From Azadirachta indica (Eukaryota; Streptophyta; Magnoliopsida; Sapindales; Meliaceae), in NCBI GenBank assembly GCA_022749755.1, contig CM040453.1, forward strand, positions 17,183,368 through 17,247,367: DNA of 64,000 nt, read 5' to 3'. The number at the start of each line of letters is the position of its first letter. Position 1 is the first letter of the stretch. Under the pieces are notes generated by a model. That model saw only the letters and a program-made list of their open reading frames with translations, was not told the origin of the DNA and did no database searches. Both the position numbers and the translations under genes were made by a program. Positions 61,704-64,000 of this stretch are shown here, piece by piece.

Positions 61704-62480
61704 TCAAAAGTAATATCTCGATTGATAATTACTTTTTGAGTCTTTGGATTTTATAATTTGTAGCCGTTTTTTTTCTTGATTGTAGCTAACGAAGATGCAT
61801 TTTTCTACTTTGTCATCAAGTTTCTTTCGTAATTCATGTGGTACAAGTGCATAAGCAATAGAAGCAAATATTCTAAAGTGGTTGAGATTAGCTTTTTGCG
61901 CAGTCCAAGCTTCTTGTTGGGTTTTGTCATGTACGCTTTTTACGAAACACCTGTTCAGAATATAAACAACACAAGCTACTACTTCTGCCCAAAAACTTTT
62001 GGGCAATTTCTTGCAATGGAACATACTTCCTACCATATCTAGGATGGTTTTATTCTTTCTTTCAGCCACTTCATTTTGTTGAGAAGTGTTTCTTGCAATT
62101 AATTGATATTTAATTCCTTGTTTTCTCAAGAAATCATCACGAACAATATACTCAGTTCCCCTGTCAGTCCTTAGAGTTTTAAGAACATGATCACTTCAAT
62201 TTTCAACATATGCCACAAAGTTTTTGAGTATATCACATGCATCAAATTTGTTTTTCAAGAAATTTACCCATGTCTTTCTACTAGAATCATCAATGAAAGT
62301 AATAAAGTATTTGTTATCTCCATTTGAAGGAATACCCATACAGCATAAATTTAAATGCACAAGCTCTAGACGTCTTCTAGCTCTCCATGAAATCCCTTTA
62401 GGAAATGGATCTCAATGTTTCCTTTCCACAACACAGGTTTCACACATTTGATCAAGAACTTGAATTACCGACAAGCCTGA
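61704..62480 (-). pseudogene. Outer Copia: integrase
   Basis: 61704-62129 is an open minus-strand segment reading KQGIKYQLIARNTSQQNEVA then ERKNKTILDMVGSMFHCKKL and SFWAEVVACVVYILNR, that is the region of the catalytic Glu (NEVAERKN) and the C-terminal part of the core. Further up, 62150-62450 carries the earlier core (TDRGTEYI-like and the region of KFLEKQI/FLKNKFD) with stops. Confidence 0.82.
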
Positions 62481-63407
62481 AACCTAGCTTTATCTGCAAG
62501 AAACTTGATGCTCCTAAAATTTGAAATGTCCAAGTCGTATATGTCGAAGCCAATTATCATCCATTATTGCAGCATTATAACACCTAGAAGTGTCATACTT
62601 GATGTTTATCGAGAAGAAACGATTGTTTTTTACATTTGTTTTTGCTATCATACCCATCCTTTTATCACTTATAATGTAACCTTACTTGTTGAAATGCAAG
62701 TCATAGCCTTTTTTGGCTAATTGTCCCATGCTTAAAAGATTATGACAAAAACTGGGCATATAAAGTACGTCAGAAATATAGTTCAGTGATCCATCCTTCA
62801 ATCTGATAGGAATTTTTCCTTTTCCCAAGACTACTGATTTTGAATTATCACCAAGCTCAACAGTGGTTTGAAAGTTCTCTCCTAAGTCTAAAAATATTTC
62901 TCTTTTTTCCACTCAGATGATTACTACAACCTATGTCCAACAACCACTGACTGTTATTACCATCCACAATTGAATATGACTTTCTCTGATATTCTGTATT
63001 TTAGCACGACATTCTTTGCTATAGTGTCCATACCTTTTACAGTTATGACACTGAATATGGAATTCGCAGTCAGACCGAAAATGCCCATTTTTTGCATTTT
63101 TAGCACTGAGTGCTAAATTTATCTTGCAAAGGTGCGTTGCTTCTTACATCTTGACTTTAATAAGGAGTTCTGAAATCCTTTCCTTTACCTTTGAAATTTG
63201 GACCTTTTTTTGTTGTAATCCATTCTTCTCGAAACAACTCCATTGCTTCTCTATTCGTGAAAAATAATCACGAATACTTTCATCTTTTCCTTGCTTTATT
63301 ACCTCAACTTACCTTTTTCAACCAGTTAATCTTGTTCGTTTCATCGGAACTACACCTTCATAAGTTTTGAATAAAATTTTCCATGCTTCCTTTGTTGTCT
63401 TAGCATG
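62480..63407 (-). pseudogene. Outer Copia: gag C-terminus, zinc knuckle and protease
   Basis: 62682-62912 encodes the protease/GAG-pre region (VVLGKGKIPIRLKDGSLNYI; LLSMGQLAKKGYDL). A zinc knuckle CHNCKRYGHYSKEC lies near 63020-63062. Gag blocks follow to about 63405 (TKEAWKILFKTYEG). At 63407 the sequence passes straight into LTR sequence, so the N-terminal part of Gag and the primer site are missing. Confidence 0.8.
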
Positions 63408-63552
63408 TGACTTAAACTTTTTCTTATTTGACAATTTTCATCTAGTCTCTTCCAAAATTTTCTATTATAGAAATTTCATCAATCCTTATAACTTCTTCAA
63501 TTAAGTCCCTTTAGAATTTCTTAATTTTTAAGCTTGGTCTATATTTCCAACA
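63407..63552 (-). repeat. Truncated 5' LTR of the outer Copia
   Basis: Last about 146 bases of the LTR (gtgacttaaac to ccaaca), matching 54277-54421. Truncated by a deletion that fused it to gag. Confidence 0.88.
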
Positions 63553-63557
63553 CTTCT

Positions 63558-64000
63558 ATATAGATCAATTATCTCTATAGTCTTGTTCTCTATAAATCAA
63601 TTATATAGCAAAGGGTTACAACAATCTAATTAAGGCAGTAGATGCTAGGCTAGTTTTTGATGCATCTGAAGCAAGGTTATAACACCAACATACCAAGAGT
63701 AGTTTCAAGTGATGATAGTGTTTGTAAAAGTAGCAAAACTGGCAAGGCATGGGATCTGAATTATCCCTCATTGTCTTTAGCCATAGAACATGGCTAGAAG
63801 ATCATAGGCGTACGAACAAACCTTCAAGAATAACTCAAAATCTACAATTAATAGGTGTTGGATTCAAAAACCACTATATATATATATATATAAATTGGCC
63901 ACCAACTTTTCATTTTTCTCTCTTGACTCTCACTATACAAATTGTATAAATGAGAAAATAATTGGCGGTGACTAATCGGAGAGTGGCAATGGTTAATCTA
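63558..64000 (+). other. Copy B flank after the Copia
   Basis: Matches copy A from about 35195 to 35590, including the TA microsatellite (63874-63892 versus 35526-35541) and the ggcggtgactaat block. No gene. It runs off the window end. Confidence 0.75.

Larger units (their letters stand above)
53356..63552 (-). mobile_element. Outer Ty1/Copia element, 10.2 kb with nested insertions
   Basis: Antisense element starting tattgg (53356, TG changed to TA) and ending ccaaca (63552). Both sides carry cttct (53351-53355 and 63553-63557), a perfect 5-base target duplication. Copy A of the segmental duplication keeps the matching site without the insertion (near 35190). The left LTR is complete but holds a MITE. 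The right LTR keeps only its last about 145 bases and is joined directly to gag, so the primer site and the gag start are deleted. The internal order on the minus strand is gag, zinc knuckle, protease, integrase, reverse transcriptase (split by the inner Copia), RNase H. Without the MITE and inner Copia it is about 4.2 kb. Confidence 0.92.
49349..64000 (+). repeat. P450-region segmental duplication, copy B
   Basis: Direct copy of 27612-35600. It is interrupted by the Copia at 53356-63552. After it the match to copy A resumes (agatcaatt at 63562; gctaggctagtttttgat at 63645; catagaacatggc at 63782) and reaches the end of the window, so the true right border lies outside. Confidence 0.85.

Noticed and set aside
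1..64000. CRISPR array, prophage, bacterial operon or a new defence system
   Set aside because: No regularly spaced repeats with spacers and no bacterial gene order; introns and plant transposons throughout show eukaryotic nuclear DNA.

Overview
This window is AT-rich nuclear DNA of a flowering plant, almost certainly a eudicot. The signs are Ty1/Copia, Ty3/Gypsy, hAT, CACTA, MULE-type and Harbinger-type elements, plant-only families (NAC, LRR receptor kinase of the EFR/Xa21 type, UDP-apiose/xylose synthase, CYP88-type P450) and introns in the P450 relics. Genus cannot be read from the sequence; a rosid would fit. I found no clearly intact host gene. Every recognisable host gene is broken, so this is a gene-poor, repeat-rich stretch. 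There is one 100-base assembly gap (27245-27344).

Layout. 1-4860: AT-rich DNA with an old antisense Copia end. 4860-6915: first copy of a TFIIS-like locus, with a nearly intact reading frame that lacks the zinc ribbon and carries a 1-base frameshift. 8908-9172: NAC fragment. 11975-18945: second TFIIS-like copy, split by an antisense Copia (13021-17898) whose 5-base target duplication is still visible. 19250-21420: decayed LRR receptor kinase. 23045-23304: small element with long inverted repeats and a perfect 9-base target duplication. 24396-24680: UDP-apiose/xylose synthase fragment. 26342-27244: 5' end of a + strand Copia running into the gap.

27612-35600 and 49349-64000 are two direct copies (A and B) of one segment carrying a CYP88-like P450 pseudogene. 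Copy A took in an antisense Copia (30841 to about 34440) and is followed by a hAT element (from 35766), which is broken by a + strand Copia (37222-41100). Copy B took in a 10.2 kb antisense Copia (53356-63552) with a perfect 5-base target duplication. That element carries a hAT-type MITE in its left LTR and a second, complete Copia (55507-60981) inside its reverse transcriptase. Between A and B lie a probable CACTA element (42299-45083), a Gypsy gag remnant (45100-47230) and a Harbinger-like MITE (47577-47998).

The genes do not form a pathway or operon. The value of the window is its layered history: two segmental duplications act as internal references that show where and in what order elements inserted. 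I did not find a convincing undescribed functional system.
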